A DNA stretch of 64,000 bases, taken from the NCBI GenBank assembly GCA_041744375.1, contig JBGTLA010000079.1:33097-97096 (forward strand). The letters run 5' to 3'. A program made the translations under genes and the position numbers. Shown here piece after piece: positions 42,448-50,043 of this stretch (the stretch's first letter is position 1; each line of letters begins with the position of its first letter). The notes below the pieces were generated by a model. It saw only the letters and a list, made by a program, of their open reading frames with translations. It ran no database searches and had not been told where the DNA came from. This stretch comes from JBGTLA01 sp041744375 (GTDB taxonomy: Bacteria; Actinomycetota; Acidimicrobiia; Spongiisociales; ZC4RG35).

Positions 42448-44109
42448 ATGACGGCAGTGGCTCCCCTAAGGATCAGGCGTTTCCGTTCGCTGTGGGCTGC
42501 CTCCCTGATTTCCAACCTGGGATCGTTCTTCTACACCGTGGCGGCCTCCTGGTTGGTGTTCGAGCTGACTGCCTCGGCGACCTGGGTGGGCCTCATCCAG
42601 GCCGCCAACACCCTGCCCCTCCTCTTCTTCGGGCTGGCGGCCGGAGCCGTGGCCGACCTCTTCGACCGCACCAAGGTGATGCTGACCTCCCAGCTGCTGA
42701 TGGCCGCCGCCGCCGTCACTATGGCCGTGGTCAGCTGGCTGGATCTCATGACACCCGGCCTGCTTCTGGCGCTGGCGCTCGTCATCGGCGTCGGGGTGGC
42801 GTTCAACCTGCCCGCCTGGCAGGCACTGGTACCGAACCTCGTACCTCGAGGCATGCTTCCCTCAGCCGTCGCCCTCAACTCGGCCGGATTCAATGTCGCC
42901 CGGGCGGTCGGACCGGCGCTGGCCGGGCTGGTGGTAGCCACTGTCGGCGCCAGCGCCGCCTTCGGGATCAACGCCATCTCGTTCGTAGGGGTGATCGTGG
43001 TGGTAGCGATCATCGGACGCCACCTGGACCAGACTCAACCGGAGCAGAGCTCGATCACGTCAGCGATCGCTCTCGGGATCCGCTTTGCCCGGTTCACACC
43101 TGCCTTCCGCCGTCTCCTGGGACTGTTGGCTCTCTTTGCCGTCACCTCAGCCGTGGTCCAGTCCGCTCTCCCGTCGCGTACCGAAGAGCTCGGTGGCTCG
43201 GCCGGCACCTACGGGCTCCTGTTGGGTTCGATGGGAGTGGGCGCATTGGTGGCGGCCTTCGCTCGCCACCGCATCATGGGGTTGCTTGGAAGCCGTTCAC
43301 TGGGATGGACGATTGTCGTGTTCGGGCTGGCCGGAGTCCTCTTGGGGTTGGCCCCCAACGTATGGATGGCAGTGGTGGGTCTGGCCGTGGCGGGCGGATG
43401 CTGGGTGTTGTCGCTGGTAACTCTCAACGCCACCAGCCAGACGATTAGTCCCGAGTGGATCAGGGGGCGAGCCATGAGCTTGTACACCCTGGCCTTCACC
43501 GGTGTCATCCCCATCGGGTCGGTCCTGGGTGGAGCCCTGGCCGACGCCGTCGGCTCGGGCACCGCCATCACGATCCTGTCCGGAGGATCGATAGCACTGG
43601 GCCTGGCCACCCCCCTGTTCCGGATCCCACTACTCGACGACGTAATCGCACCGGAGTTCAACGAAGACGCCAACCTGGCCGACCATCCCCGGTCGCTGGA
43701 AGGTGGGCCGGTCATGGTCAGCAGCACTTGGACGATAGAGGAGAGCGACTACGCCCACTTTCTCGACGTCATGGCGCGCGTCCGCCTGGTGCGCCTGTCT
43801 ACCGGTGCCTACCGTTGGCGCCTCTATCGGAATGTGGGCTACCCCAACCGATTCACAGAGGTGTTCCTCATCGAATCGTGGCCCGAGCACCTCGCCCAGC
43901 ACCGACGGATCGACGACGCCTCACGGTTGCTCATCCGCCGCGCCCGGGCTTTCGACCGGGGCGACGGGCCCCGCAGCGCTCACCTGCTCGCCGTCGACGT
44001 CGCCCAGCCGCCCGACTGGGCCAGGTTGGTGGACGCCCATTCCGAGCTCCACCAGGTCGACGGCTCGCTTCCCCTCGAGGAGTTGGCCACGGAGCCAGAG
44101 GACGCCTGA
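42448..44109 (+). CDS. MFS exporter with C-terminal ABM-like domain
   Basis: This major facilitator protein of 553 residues belongs to the enterobactin-exporter-like MFS_3 group. Twelve hydrophobic segments span about residues 10-405. 'GSFFYTVAASWLVFELTASA' (about 22-41) and 'GAVADLFDRTKVML' (about 68-81) match the family 'Gg..aDr.dRr..ml' loop. The C-terminal 130 residues (about 420-553, 'MVSSTWTIEESDYAHFLDVM' onward) form a soluble domain like antibiotic-biosynthesis monooxygenase folds, a known fusion in this group. The substrate is unknown. It is followed by a crotonase gene 29 bases on. Confidence 0.88.
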   Translation: MTAVAPLRIRRFRSLWAASLISNLGSFFYTVAASWLVFELTASATWVGLIQAANTLPLLFFGLAAGAVADLFDRTKVMLTSQLLMAAAAVTMAVVSWLDLMTPGLLLALALVIGVGVAFNLPAWQALVPNLVPRGMLPSAVALNSAGFNVARAVGPALAGLVVATVGASAAFGINAISFVGVIVVVAIIGRHLDQTQPEQSSITSAIALGIRFARFTPAFRRLLGLLALFAVTSAVVQSALPSRTEELGGSAGTYGLLLGSMGVGALVAAFARHRIMGLLGSRSLGWTIVVFGLAGVLLGLAPNVWMAVVGLAVAGGCWVLSLVTLNATSQTISPEWIRGRAMSLYTLAFTGVIPIGSVLGGALADAVGSGTAITILSGGSIALGLATPLFRIPLLDDVIAPEFNEDANLADHPRSLEGGPVMVSSTWTIEESDYAHFLDVMARVRLVRLSTGAYRWRLYRNVGYPNRFTEVFLIESWPEHLAQHRRIDDASRLLIRRARAFDRGDGPRSAHLLAVDVAQPPDWARLVDAHSELHQVDGSLPLEELATEPEDA

Positions 44110-44138
44110 ACATCGAGGTGCCGGTACCGTCTACGGCC

Positions 44139-45017
44139 ATGGAGCACACCAGTCTCAACTACACCGTGGAAGGGCGAATAGCGACCATCACCTTGTCGCG
44201 ACCGGAACGCCTCAACGCCATCAACCGACAGATGCCGGCCGAGATCGCCGACGCAATCGACCAAGCCGAAGCAGATGACGACGTCCACGTTGTCGTCGTC
44301 ACCGGGGCCGGCCGGGCATTCTCGTCGGGATACGACCTCAAGGACTACGCCGAAACACCCGACGCCCCCTACTCCCAGGCCATGCCCTGGGATCCGATGC
44401 TCGACTATCGACTCATGGGCCGCAACACCGAACAGATCATGCGGCTGTTCCGTTGCCACAAGCCGACGATCGCCAAGGTTCGGGGATTCGCTGTCGCCGG
44501 TGGTTCCGACATCGCCCTGTGCTGCGATCTGGTAGTCATGGCCGAGGACGCCCAGATCGGCTACCCGCCCGCCCGGGTATGGGGTTGTCCCTCCACCGCC
44601 ATGTGGGTCTACCGACTCGGCCCGGAGAAGGCGAAGCGCATGTTGCTCACCGGCGACCTCGTGTCGGGGGTTGAGGCCGCCAGCATGGGCCTCGTCCTGG
44701 AGGCGGTGCCGGAAGAGCGCCTCGACGCCCGGGTGGCGGAATTGGCCGAACGCATGGCGGGCGTGCCGCGCAACCAGCTCATGATGCAGAAACTCATGAT
44801 CAACCAGAGCCTCGACAACATGGGCCTGGGTTCGACCCAGTTGATTGCCACCGTCTTCGATGGTATTACCCGCCATACACCGGAAGGCATCTGGTTCAAG
44901 AACGAAGCTGAGCGGGCAGGATTCGCCGCCGCGGTGCAACAGCGAGACTCGGGTGACACCATCGCCCCGGGGATGAGTCGCCGCCTGCCGGAGTCAGCCG
45001 ATGAGCGCGACGACTGA
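44139..45017 (+). CDS. Enoyl-CoA hydratase/isomerase (crotonase) family
   Basis: This crotonase-fold protein has 292 residues. 'ITLSRPERLNAINRQMPAEI' (about 17-36) is the family start. The oxyanion-hole segment 'GAGRAFSSGYDLKDYAE' (about 56-72) and 'VRGFAVAGGSDIALCCDLVVM' (about 115-135) are present. One of the catalytic acids of hydratases is replaced in 'GGSDIAL' by Asp, and the second region reads 'YPPARVWGCPS'. The reaction may therefore not be simple hydration. The ATG at 44139 fits the domain start. It overlaps the following membrane protein gene by 17 bases. Confidence 0.87.
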   Translation: MEHTSLNYTVEGRIATITLSRPERLNAINRQMPAEIADAIDQAEADDDVHVVVVTGAGRAFSSGYDLKDYAETPDAPYSQAMPWDPMLDYRLMGRNTEQIMRLFRCHKPTIAKVRGFAVAGGSDIALCCDLVVMAEDAQIGYPPARVWGCPSTAMWVYRLGPEKAKRMLLTGDLVSGVEAASMGLVLEAVPEERLDARVAELAERMAGVPRNQLMMQKLMINQSLDNMGLGSTQLIATVFDGITRHTPEGIWFKNEAERAGFAAAVQQRDSGDTIAPGMSRRLPESADERDD

Positions 45018-45738
45018 GAGGGTCCGCGCCGAGCTCGAGGCCCAAACCGGGGTCGACTTCGCCCGGTATCGCGACGACACGTTCATCGACACGGTCACCG
45101 GGTGGTCCGGTTTGGTGGGAATCGCCATCGACCTCATGGTGGCGGTGGGCGTGGGAGCGGTGGTGGTCGTCGCCCATGTGATGGTGGCGGCAGCAGGGTC
45201 TCTCGGCGCCGAGGCGGCGATTGGGCTGACTGTGGGCGGTCTCGTCTCGAGTGTTGGGGTCGCAGTGGCCACCTTTGCCCTTCGCCTCCGCCGACGGATA
45301 CCCACCGAGGCGGACAAGGTATTCGTCGTGTCAGCTGCCATGGCGGATCGGGTGGCTTCCGACCTCGGTTCCGGAAACCTTCGGGTAACTCCGAGTCAGG
45401 CTGCCCGGGGAATGGCGCTGGTGGCCGCGGTTCCCGCCATGATCCGAATCGCCCAGCGCCGATTCCCATTCTTCGGCACTGTGGCTGCCCCTATCGCCGG
45501 GGCCGTCCTCACCCGCGCTCTCACAAGAGCATGGCCGGAGACGACCGGCGGGGAAGCGATCACCGGCCTGGAAGGGACCGCACTGCGTCTCGAAGGTGCC
45601 GTCGAAGCGGCACGCCAGGCCGTGGTCCCGCGCCTTTCGGGCGTGGTGCGATGGGCCACCCTCCCCCTGATCCTGGCCGGGGGGACAACGGTGGCCCTTG
45701 GCATGCTGCTGACCGGAATTTCCATTGCCACGAGCTGA
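45001..45738 (+). CDS. Hypothetical membrane protein
   Basis: This protein of 245 residues has two adjacent hydrophobic helices (about 34-62 and 70-95) after an N-terminal soluble part, and a further hydrophobic C-terminus (about 222-243). Between them lies an Arg- and Ala-rich region with 'FPFFGTVAAPIAGAVLTRALTRAWPE'. No domain is recognised. The start overlaps the crotonase gene by 17 bases, and the ECF sigma gene begins 37 bases after its stop, so the four genes 44139-47022 could form one transcript. It is not homologous to a classical anti-sigma factor as far as I can see. Confidence 0.7.
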   Translation: MSATTERVRAELEAQTGVDFARYRDDTFIDTVTGWSGLVGIAIDLMVAVGVGAVVVVAHVMVAAAGSLGAEAAIGLTVGGLVSSVGVAVATFALRLRRRIPTEADKVFVVSAAMADRVASDLGSGNLRVTPSQAARGMALVAAVPAMIRIAQRRFPFFGTVAAPIAGAVLTRALTRAWPETTGGEAITGLEGTALRLEGAVEAARQAVVPRLSGVVRWATLPLILAGGTTVALGMLLTGISIATS

Positions 45739-45775
45739 TCATGCAACCGAAACCTCCCCGGTGGGGTTCTTACCA

Positions 45776-46294
45776 ATGATGGACGACCTGTGCAACCGGC
45801 TGGCGGACAACCTCGACGATGCCTTCGGCGAGGTAGTGACGATGTTGGCGGACGACGTCTACTCGGGACTGCGTCAGATGGCCGGGTTGCACGAAGCCGA
45901 AGACCTGACCCAAGAGACGTTCATCAGGGCGTATGGCGCGCTGCGCACATACGAACGGTCGCGCATCCGTCACCTCCGACTGCGCGGCTGGATCTGGACG
46001 ATCGCCTTGAATCTCGGGCGCAACCATGCCCGGGACCGATCGAGGCGGCCTACTCCGGTGGCCCTCGAGGACCGACATGCCGTCCACGATCCTGAGCCGC
46101 CCGACTCGGCGGCGTGGAACCGGCGCTTGAGCGCCCTCTCCCCCACTCTGCGAACCGCGGTGGTGCTCCGCCACGTCGTCGGTCTCGATTACGCCGACAT
46201 AGCCGAAGCAACGGGGAGAGCCGAAGGCACCGTCAAAAGTGACGTCCACCGCGCTCTTCGGAAGCTCCGATCGATCATGGAGGAAGAAGCTTGA
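45776..46294 (+). CDS. ECF-type RNA polymerase sigma factor
   Basis: This group IV sigma factor of 172 residues has region 2 at about 10-85 ('AEDLTQETFIRAYGALRTY' with the core-binding helix, then 'RGWIWTIALNLGRNHARD'). Region 4 lies at about 113-170 ('LSPTLRTAVVLRHVVGLDYADIAEATGRAEGTVKSDVHRALRKLR'), with the HTH. Its stop overlaps the next start (ATGA). The partner is not an anti-sigma gene but an O6-alkylguanine methyltransferase with an Ada zinc domain. This suggests regulation by DNA alkylation. The ATG at 45776 is chosen; a longer reading from 45725 overlaps the previous gene. Confidence 0.93.
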   Translation: MMDDLCNRLADNLDDAFGEVVTMLADDVYSGLRQMAGLHEAEDLTQETFIRAYGALRTYERSRIRHLRLRGWIWTIALNLGRNHARDRSRRPTPVALEDRHAVHDPEPPDSAAWNRRLSALSPTLRTAVVLRHVVGLDYADIAEATGRAEGTVKSDVHRALRKLRSIMEEEA

Positions 46295-47022
46295 CCATCC
46301 AATCACGCCTTGCCGACCTGAGACGCCACGCCCCTCGACCTCTCTCGACATCGGTCGCTCTCGCCACCGGCCTCACGCCCGGCTTCGCCGTGTACGAGGC
46401 GCCCTTTGGCGAAGTAGCCGTCTCGTTCACTCCCTCGGGAATCCGATCGGTGCGATTGACCTCCGAGGTCGACCCGTTGGCGTTGGAGGCACAGCCGCCC
46501 TCGGCATGGGCAAAGGCCATCCCCCGAGCACTGGAAGAGGGCCGACCGGGGCGGCTCCCCCTCGACCTCGCCTCTCTCACCCCCTTCCGTCGCAGTGTCC
46601 TCGCCATCGCCGCCACGATTCCCAAGGGTGAGGTTCGTTCCTACGGGTGGCTGGCCCGCCACATCGGCAAGCCCGGGGCGGCGAGAGCCGTGGGATCGGC
46701 GATGGCTACCAATCCCGTGCCACTGATCGTGCCATGTCACCGCGTCGTCCGCTCCGACGGTCACATCGGCGCATACTCGCTGGGAGGCGCGCAAAACAAG
46801 TGGGTCCTGTTGCGTCACGAAGGGGCCGATCCCGACGAGCTCGAGGAGTTGGCGGCCTCCGGGGTGCGTTTCTTGGCCTCGCGCTCGACCGGGATGTGCT
46901 GTGTCCCTTCATGTCGCAATGCCCGTCGCATCACCGCCCGACATCTCGAGGTTTTCCCCTCCGAGTCGGCCGCGACGAATGCCGGTTACCGGCCCTGCGA
47001 GGTGTGCCGCCCATTCGACTGA
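46291..47022 (+). CDS. O6-alkylguanine-DNA methyltransferase fused to C-terminal Ada zinc domain
   Basis: This suicide DNA-repair protein of 243 residues begins with an RNase H-like domain (about 30-98). The alkyltransferase domain (about 98-182) has the acceptor motif 'IVPCHRVV' (Cys 149) and 'PKGEVRSYGWLA' (111-122) as the DNA-binding wing. The C-terminal 45 residues are an Ada metal-binding domain: 'TGMCCVPSC' (Cys 204 and 208) and 'GYRPCEVC' (Cys 236 and 239) align with the four zinc cysteines. One of these is the methylphosphotriester acceptor of Ada. In Ada this domain is N-terminal and followed by an AraC HTH, which is missing here. It overlaps the ECF sigma gene. Confidence 0.9.
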   Translation: MTIQSRLADLRRHAPRPLSTSVALATGLTPGFAVYEAPFGEVAVSFTPSGIRSVRLTSEVDPLALEAQPPSAWAKAIPRALEEGRPGRLPLDLASLTPFRRSVLAIAATIPKGEVRSYGWLARHIGKPGAARAVGSAMATNPVPLIVPCHRVVRSDGHIGAYSLGGAQNKWVLLRHEGADPDELEELAASGVRFLASRSTGMCCVPSCRNARRITARHLEVFPSESAATNAGYRPCEVCRPFD

Positions 47023-47034
47023 CAACCCTGATCC

Positions 47035-47068
47035 ATGAGAGGGCCCACCGTAGGGTGGGCCCTCTCAT
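47035..47068. terminator. Strong bidirectional terminator hairpin
   Basis: A perfect 15-base stem (ATGAGAGGGCCCACC / GGTGGGCCCTCTCAT) with a four-base loop lies 12 bases after the methyltransferase stop. On the opposite strand it directly overlaps the end of the small basic ORF that stops at 47068. It should terminate both convergent transcripts. Confidence 0.8.
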
Positions 47069-47223
47069 CAACGTGACCGGCGGGGCGTGATGCCACGCTG
47101 CGGTCTTCGGTAGCGTTCACGGGGGCGGTCTCGAGGCGTATCACGGACTGGTCTCTTGGCTTCGGGCCGGTGATACCGGTTCCGACGAATCGCTTCGGCC
47201 ACCCGGTGGGTCATTGGCGCCAT
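47068..47223 (-). CDS. Small highly basic protein, 51 residues
   Basis: This very basic, arginine-rich peptide begins MAPMTHRVAEAIRRNRYH. Its start at 47223 has a clear ribosome binding site (AAAGGAG, six bases upstream). It ends at the convergent terminator. The composition suggests nucleic-acid binding, but there is no domain match. The same frame stays open to an ATG at 47349, which has no ribosome binding site and is less likely. Confidence 0.55.
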   Translation of the reverse strand: MAPMTHRVAEAIRRNRYHRPEAKRPVRDTPRDRPRERYRRPQRGITPRRSR

Positions 47224-47314
47224 GCTCGGCTCCTTTGGGTGAGGGCGCGTCGGCGCGACGGGCCCGGTGGGGTGGTTGCTCGGTGTGAGCTCGAACGACG
47301 AGGCGCAGGCCCCG

Positions 47315-47368
47315 TCAGCCGGCGAGGCCGGCGACGGAGGACGCGTCATCGGTGATGAACAGGATCAT
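47315..47368 (-). CDS. Possible 17-residue leader peptide
   Basis: A tiny ORF (begins MILFITDDASS) has an excellent ribosome binding site (AAAGGAGA, six bases before ATG 47368). It ends 91 bases upstream of the 51-residue ORF on the same strand. A six-base perfect hairpin (GCCGGC, loop GAG) at 47318-47332 covers its last codons. The same frame extends upstream to an ATG at 47551 (78 residues), also preceded by a plausible ribosome binding site. Which reading is used is unclear. Confidence 0.4.
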   Translation of the reverse strand: MILFITDDASSVAGLAG

Positions 47369-47638
47369 TGTGCGTCTCCTTTCCGTCGGGAACGGAACGG
47401 TAATCGAACCCCCCGCAACATGCGTCGGAATAAAGAAGCTGCGCGTAGCGAGATCGGCCCACACCATCGGGGGCCAGGACCACGGTCCCCGAAAGATGCC
47501 ACGCACCCGGCGAGGTATCGGCTCGATCCGGAGATGGTCTAACTCGCCCATGCTTCACCTCGGGTTTGATTCTGGTCGGTTCTCCTAGGTGTTGCCGGCT
47601 GCGAACCTGGCCGATTCCGATCCGTACACTCTTGCGAC
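47369..47638. other. Divergent region between small ORFs and parA
   Basis: This 270-base stretch precedes parA on the plus strand and the small ORFs on the minus strand. TACACT at 47625-47630 is a plausible -10 box only nine bases before the parA ATG, which would give a nearly leaderless mRNA. No convincing -35 box is visible. A longer version of the minus-strand ORF (to 47551) covers part of the region. Confidence 0.35.
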
Positions 47639-48385
47639 ATGACTCAGATGACAGCCGTTGCCAATCAGAAGGGCGGCGTCGCGAAAACAACCACGGTCCA
47701 CGCCCTGGCGGCCGGGCTCGTCGAGATGGGGCGTACCGTCCTGGTGGTAGACCTCGACCCGCAGGGCTCGTTGTCGTGGGCGATGGGGCTCGAACCCGAC
47801 GAGTTGGAGCACACCATCCACGACGTCTTGATAGGCCGGATCCCCATCGGCGACGTCGTCTACGAGTCGAACGGCATCGATCTGGTGCCCGCCTCCATCG
47901 ACCTGGCAGGCTCGGAGGTCCAGCTTCACACCCGCACCGGGCGCGAGTATGTCCTGCAGCGTGCCGTCGGCGAGATGGTCGATCGCTACGACCACGTGCT
48001 GATCGACTGCCCGCCCTCATTGGGAATCCTCACCGTCAATGCTCTGACCGCCGCCGATCGGGTAGTCGTGCCGGTTCGGGCGGAGACTCTGAGCCAGCGG
48101 GGAGTCGACCAACTCCGAGACACGATCCGAGACGTTCGGCTCTACACCAATCCCGACCTGGAGTTGGATGGCATCATCGTCACGATGTTCGACGCCCGCA
48201 CCCGCCTCGGTCGAGAGGTGGTGAGTCGGCTGCGGGATGCAAAGCTGCCGGTATGGGACCCGCCGGTTCCTCGCTCGGTCCGCGTGGCCGAAGCCCCGGC
48301 CCGGGGCCTGTCGGTTCTCGACACGGCCCGGACATCACCGGCTGCGGAGGCGTATCGGGCCCTGGCCCTGCTCCTCGACGAATGA
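47639..48385 (+). CDS. ParA family ATPase (orphan)
   Basis: This ParA/Soj-type Walker ATPase has 248 residues. The deviant Walker A is 'NQKGGVAKTTTVHAL' (about 9-23), Walker A' follows in 'VLVVDLDPQGSLS' (about 34-46), and Walker B is 'VLIDCPPSLGIL' (about 119-130). The N-terminus lacks a DNA-binding HTH, as in chromosomal Soj proteins. No parB gene follows, and no replication-origin genes are near, so it may place another cargo or complex. The ATG at 47639 is used; a -10-like TACACT close upstream suggests a leaderless transcript. A hairpin follows at 48413-48452. Confidence 0.92.
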   Translation: MTQMTAVANQKGGVAKTTTVHALAAGLVEMGRTVLVVDLDPQGSLSWAMGLEPDELEHTIHDVLIGRIPIGDVVYESNGIDLVPASIDLAGSEVQLHTRTGREYVLQRAVGEMVDRYDHVLIDCPPSLGILTVNALTAADRVVVPVRAETLSQRGVDQLRDTIRDVRLYTNPDLELDGIIVTMFDARTRLGREVVSRLRDAKLPVWDPPVPRSVRVAEAPARGLSVLDTARTSPAAEAYRALALLLDE

Positions 48386-48412
48386 GACCGGGAATCCATA
48401 CAGACCGGAGGC

Positions 48413-48452
48413 CGCCAGGGCGGGGCAAGACGCCCGCCAGGCTGCCCTGGCG
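48413..48452. terminator. Candidate parA terminator
   Basis: CGCCAGGGC (48413-48421) and GCCCTGGCG (48444-48452) are perfectly complementary over nine bases. An inner four-base hairpin (GGGC / GCCC) lies in the loop. It begins 28 bases after the parA stop. No T-tract follows. Confidence 0.4.
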
Positions 48453-48593
48453 CGTCATTCCGGATGGCCCGCCACGACCACGACAGCAGACTCGGATGAA
48501 TTCTCCAAGAGACGGGCGGATAGAGGAGGCAGCGGAAACCGGGCGCCGGCGGTCCAAGCTTGGCTCACCGTCTATTCGCCACTCCCCCTGGGC

Positions 48594-48815
48594 TCAGCGG
48601 TAACGCCAGACGATGCGCCCCTTGGTGGGGTCGTACGTCGACACTTCGACGTCGACCTGGTCGCCGGGGAGGATACGAATGATGCGACCGCGCCGCATAC
48701 GCCCCGATGGTCGGGCCATCACCTCGAGGCCGCCTTCGATCTCCACTTTGAACGTGGCATCGCGCAGCACTTCGCGCACGGTTCCTCGCATCCGGATGTA
48801 TTCGTCGTCAGCCAT
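48594..48815 (-). CDS. IF-1-like S1-domain protein
   Basis: This 73-residue protein has the length and OB-fold pattern of translation initiation factor IF-1. It shows 'GTVREVLRDATFKVEIEGG' (about 11-29), 'SGRMRRGRIIRILPGDQVDVEVS' (about 37-59) and 'YDPTKGRIVWRYR' (61-73). Normal IF-1 has 'ISGKMR...IRILPGDKV' and 'YDLTRGRI.YR'. The charged substitutions (for example 'ARPSGRMRRGR') set this copy apart. It is not next to ribosomal protein genes, where actinobacterial infA usually sits. It may therefore be a paralogue used in special conditions. TACCCT lies about ten bases upstream of the ATG, suggesting a leaderless mRNA. Confidence 0.85.
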   Translation of the reverse strand: MADDEYIRMRGTVREVLRDATFKVEIEGGLEVMARPSGRMRRGRIIRILPGDQVDVEVSTYDPTKGRIVWRYR

Positions 48816-48850
48816 TCGGCAGCCAGGGTACTCGCCCGGGCCCCGACCTC

Positions 48851-49783
48851 CTACGTGGGACGCCCGGTGGAGCCAACACTGTCCGCTCGCACAGGCTGGC
48901 GGAAGATCCCGGGAGGAACGGCGCCACCGGAACGGATGAGGGCGAGTTCCCACGACGGAGACGCCCCCAGCGCCCAGCGCAGGGAAGCGATGAGGGCGCG
49001 TCCGGCGGGAACGGCACCGAGCTTGGGGGCCACGCCGAGGACCCCGCACAGACGTTCGGGCAGCGAGGCCACGGCTGCGGCTTGCATGATGCGATAACCG
49101 CTCCGCAGACCGACCCCTTCCAGCGGCGGTGCGACCACGAAGTCGACGGTCTCGCGCATACCGGGCGACTCCCCCAGCTGAGGGTGTTCGGTCACCCAGG
49201 CCGTGAGCTCCTCGGCGGAGAGAGGAAGCGGGTCGGCGTCGAGCAGCCGCCCGATGGCCGCCTGTTCCCGCACGAACCGGTCGGCCTCTGCTGGCGTGAG
49301 TGAATCGGGCCCGAACGTCTGATAGGCAACGAGGAACGAGTCGGTCAGAGCGTTGTGGACCCAGGCCGAGAACCCGGGGTCATCGGCCGTGTAGTCGATG
49401 CCTCGGTGCGAAGTGCCCCGAACACGGAGGTGGGCCCTGCGCACCGTGGCCACCGCGTGACTGACTTCGGGCATCGCCCCGTAGGTCGTGGCCGTCACAT
49501 AGGCCGAGGTTCGCGACAACCGACCGAGGGGATCCTGGCGATAGAACGAGTGGTCCGCTACGCCCGCCACCACTTCGGGATGCGCGGCCTGCACGAACAG
49601 GGCCCGGATCCCGCCGATGAAGGCAGACACATCGCCCAGAACCCGCCAGCTCACCGCTCCGGGGCCGAACAATCCGGGGTCACCGCGGTGGTCGAGCGAG
49701 TTGGCCAGGGGGTACTCGGCATGCCCGAACGGGCTGGTGGCTGAAGATATCACCCTACGGCGGAGGAGTTCACCGATTTTCAT
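48851..49783 (-). CDS. MpaB/latex-clearing-type oxygenase (DUF2236)
   Basis: This 310-residue protein belongs to the oxygenase family that contains fungal MpaB and bacterial rubber oxygenase. 'ALFVQAAHPEVVAGVADHSFYRQDPLGRLSRTSAYV' region (about 61-96) is the hallmark, with a conserved His-Pro pair that could bind heme. 'RAHLRVRGTSHRGIDYTADDPGFSAWVHNALTDSFLVAYQ' region (about 115-154) is the second conserved block, with His and Asp residues. Actinobacteria encode many such proteins; the substrate is usually unknown. It diverges from the fadI operon. Confidence 0.85.
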   Translation of the reverse strand: MKIGELLRRRVISSATSPFGHAEYPLANSLDHRGDPGLFGPGAVSWRVLGDVSAFIGGIRALFVQAAHPEVVAGVADHSFYRQDPLGRLSRTSAYVTATTYGAMPEVSHAVATVRRAHLRVRGTSHRGIDYTADDPGFSAWVHNALTDSFLVAYQTFGPDSLTPAEADRFVREQAAIGRLLDADPLPLSAEELTAWVTEHPQLGESPGMRETVDFVVAPPLEGVGLRSGYRIMQAAAVASLPERLCGVLGVAPKLGAVPAGRALIASLRWALGASPSWELALIRSGGAVPPGIFRQPVRADSVGSTGRPT

Positions 49784-50043
49784 GGCTCTGATGAGTCTGC
49801 CACCTACCGGCGGATAGGGACGGGGGCGGGAACCGGAACCGCTCTGCCACGGTGCTCGATGGCTGGGCCGTCCGGCTATCTGCGGGTTCTGTTGGAGTCA
49901 TTCCTCACGGTACGGAGCCACGAAACCTGCGGATGAGAGATGTCCCCCATCGGCCGGCAGAGGTGGCGACCCGGCGGCAGATCTGACCCTCGCGTCTGCC
50001 GAGTACCTTTGAGTGAGAAGTCAAACCTCGAGGAGCGTGGCCC
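49784..50043. other. Divergent region upstream of fadI
   Basis: This 260-base gap lies between the MpaB-type gene and fadI. The fadI ribosome binding site GAGGAG (50030-50035), eight bases before ATG, is clear. I see no palindrome or hairpin that would point to a fatty-acid-responsive regulator, and promoter elements cannot be placed with confidence. Confidence 0.4.

Noticed and set aside
43455..44138. A long N-terminal extension of the crotonase gene
   Set aside because: It overlaps the MFS exporter in another frame and has shadow composition.
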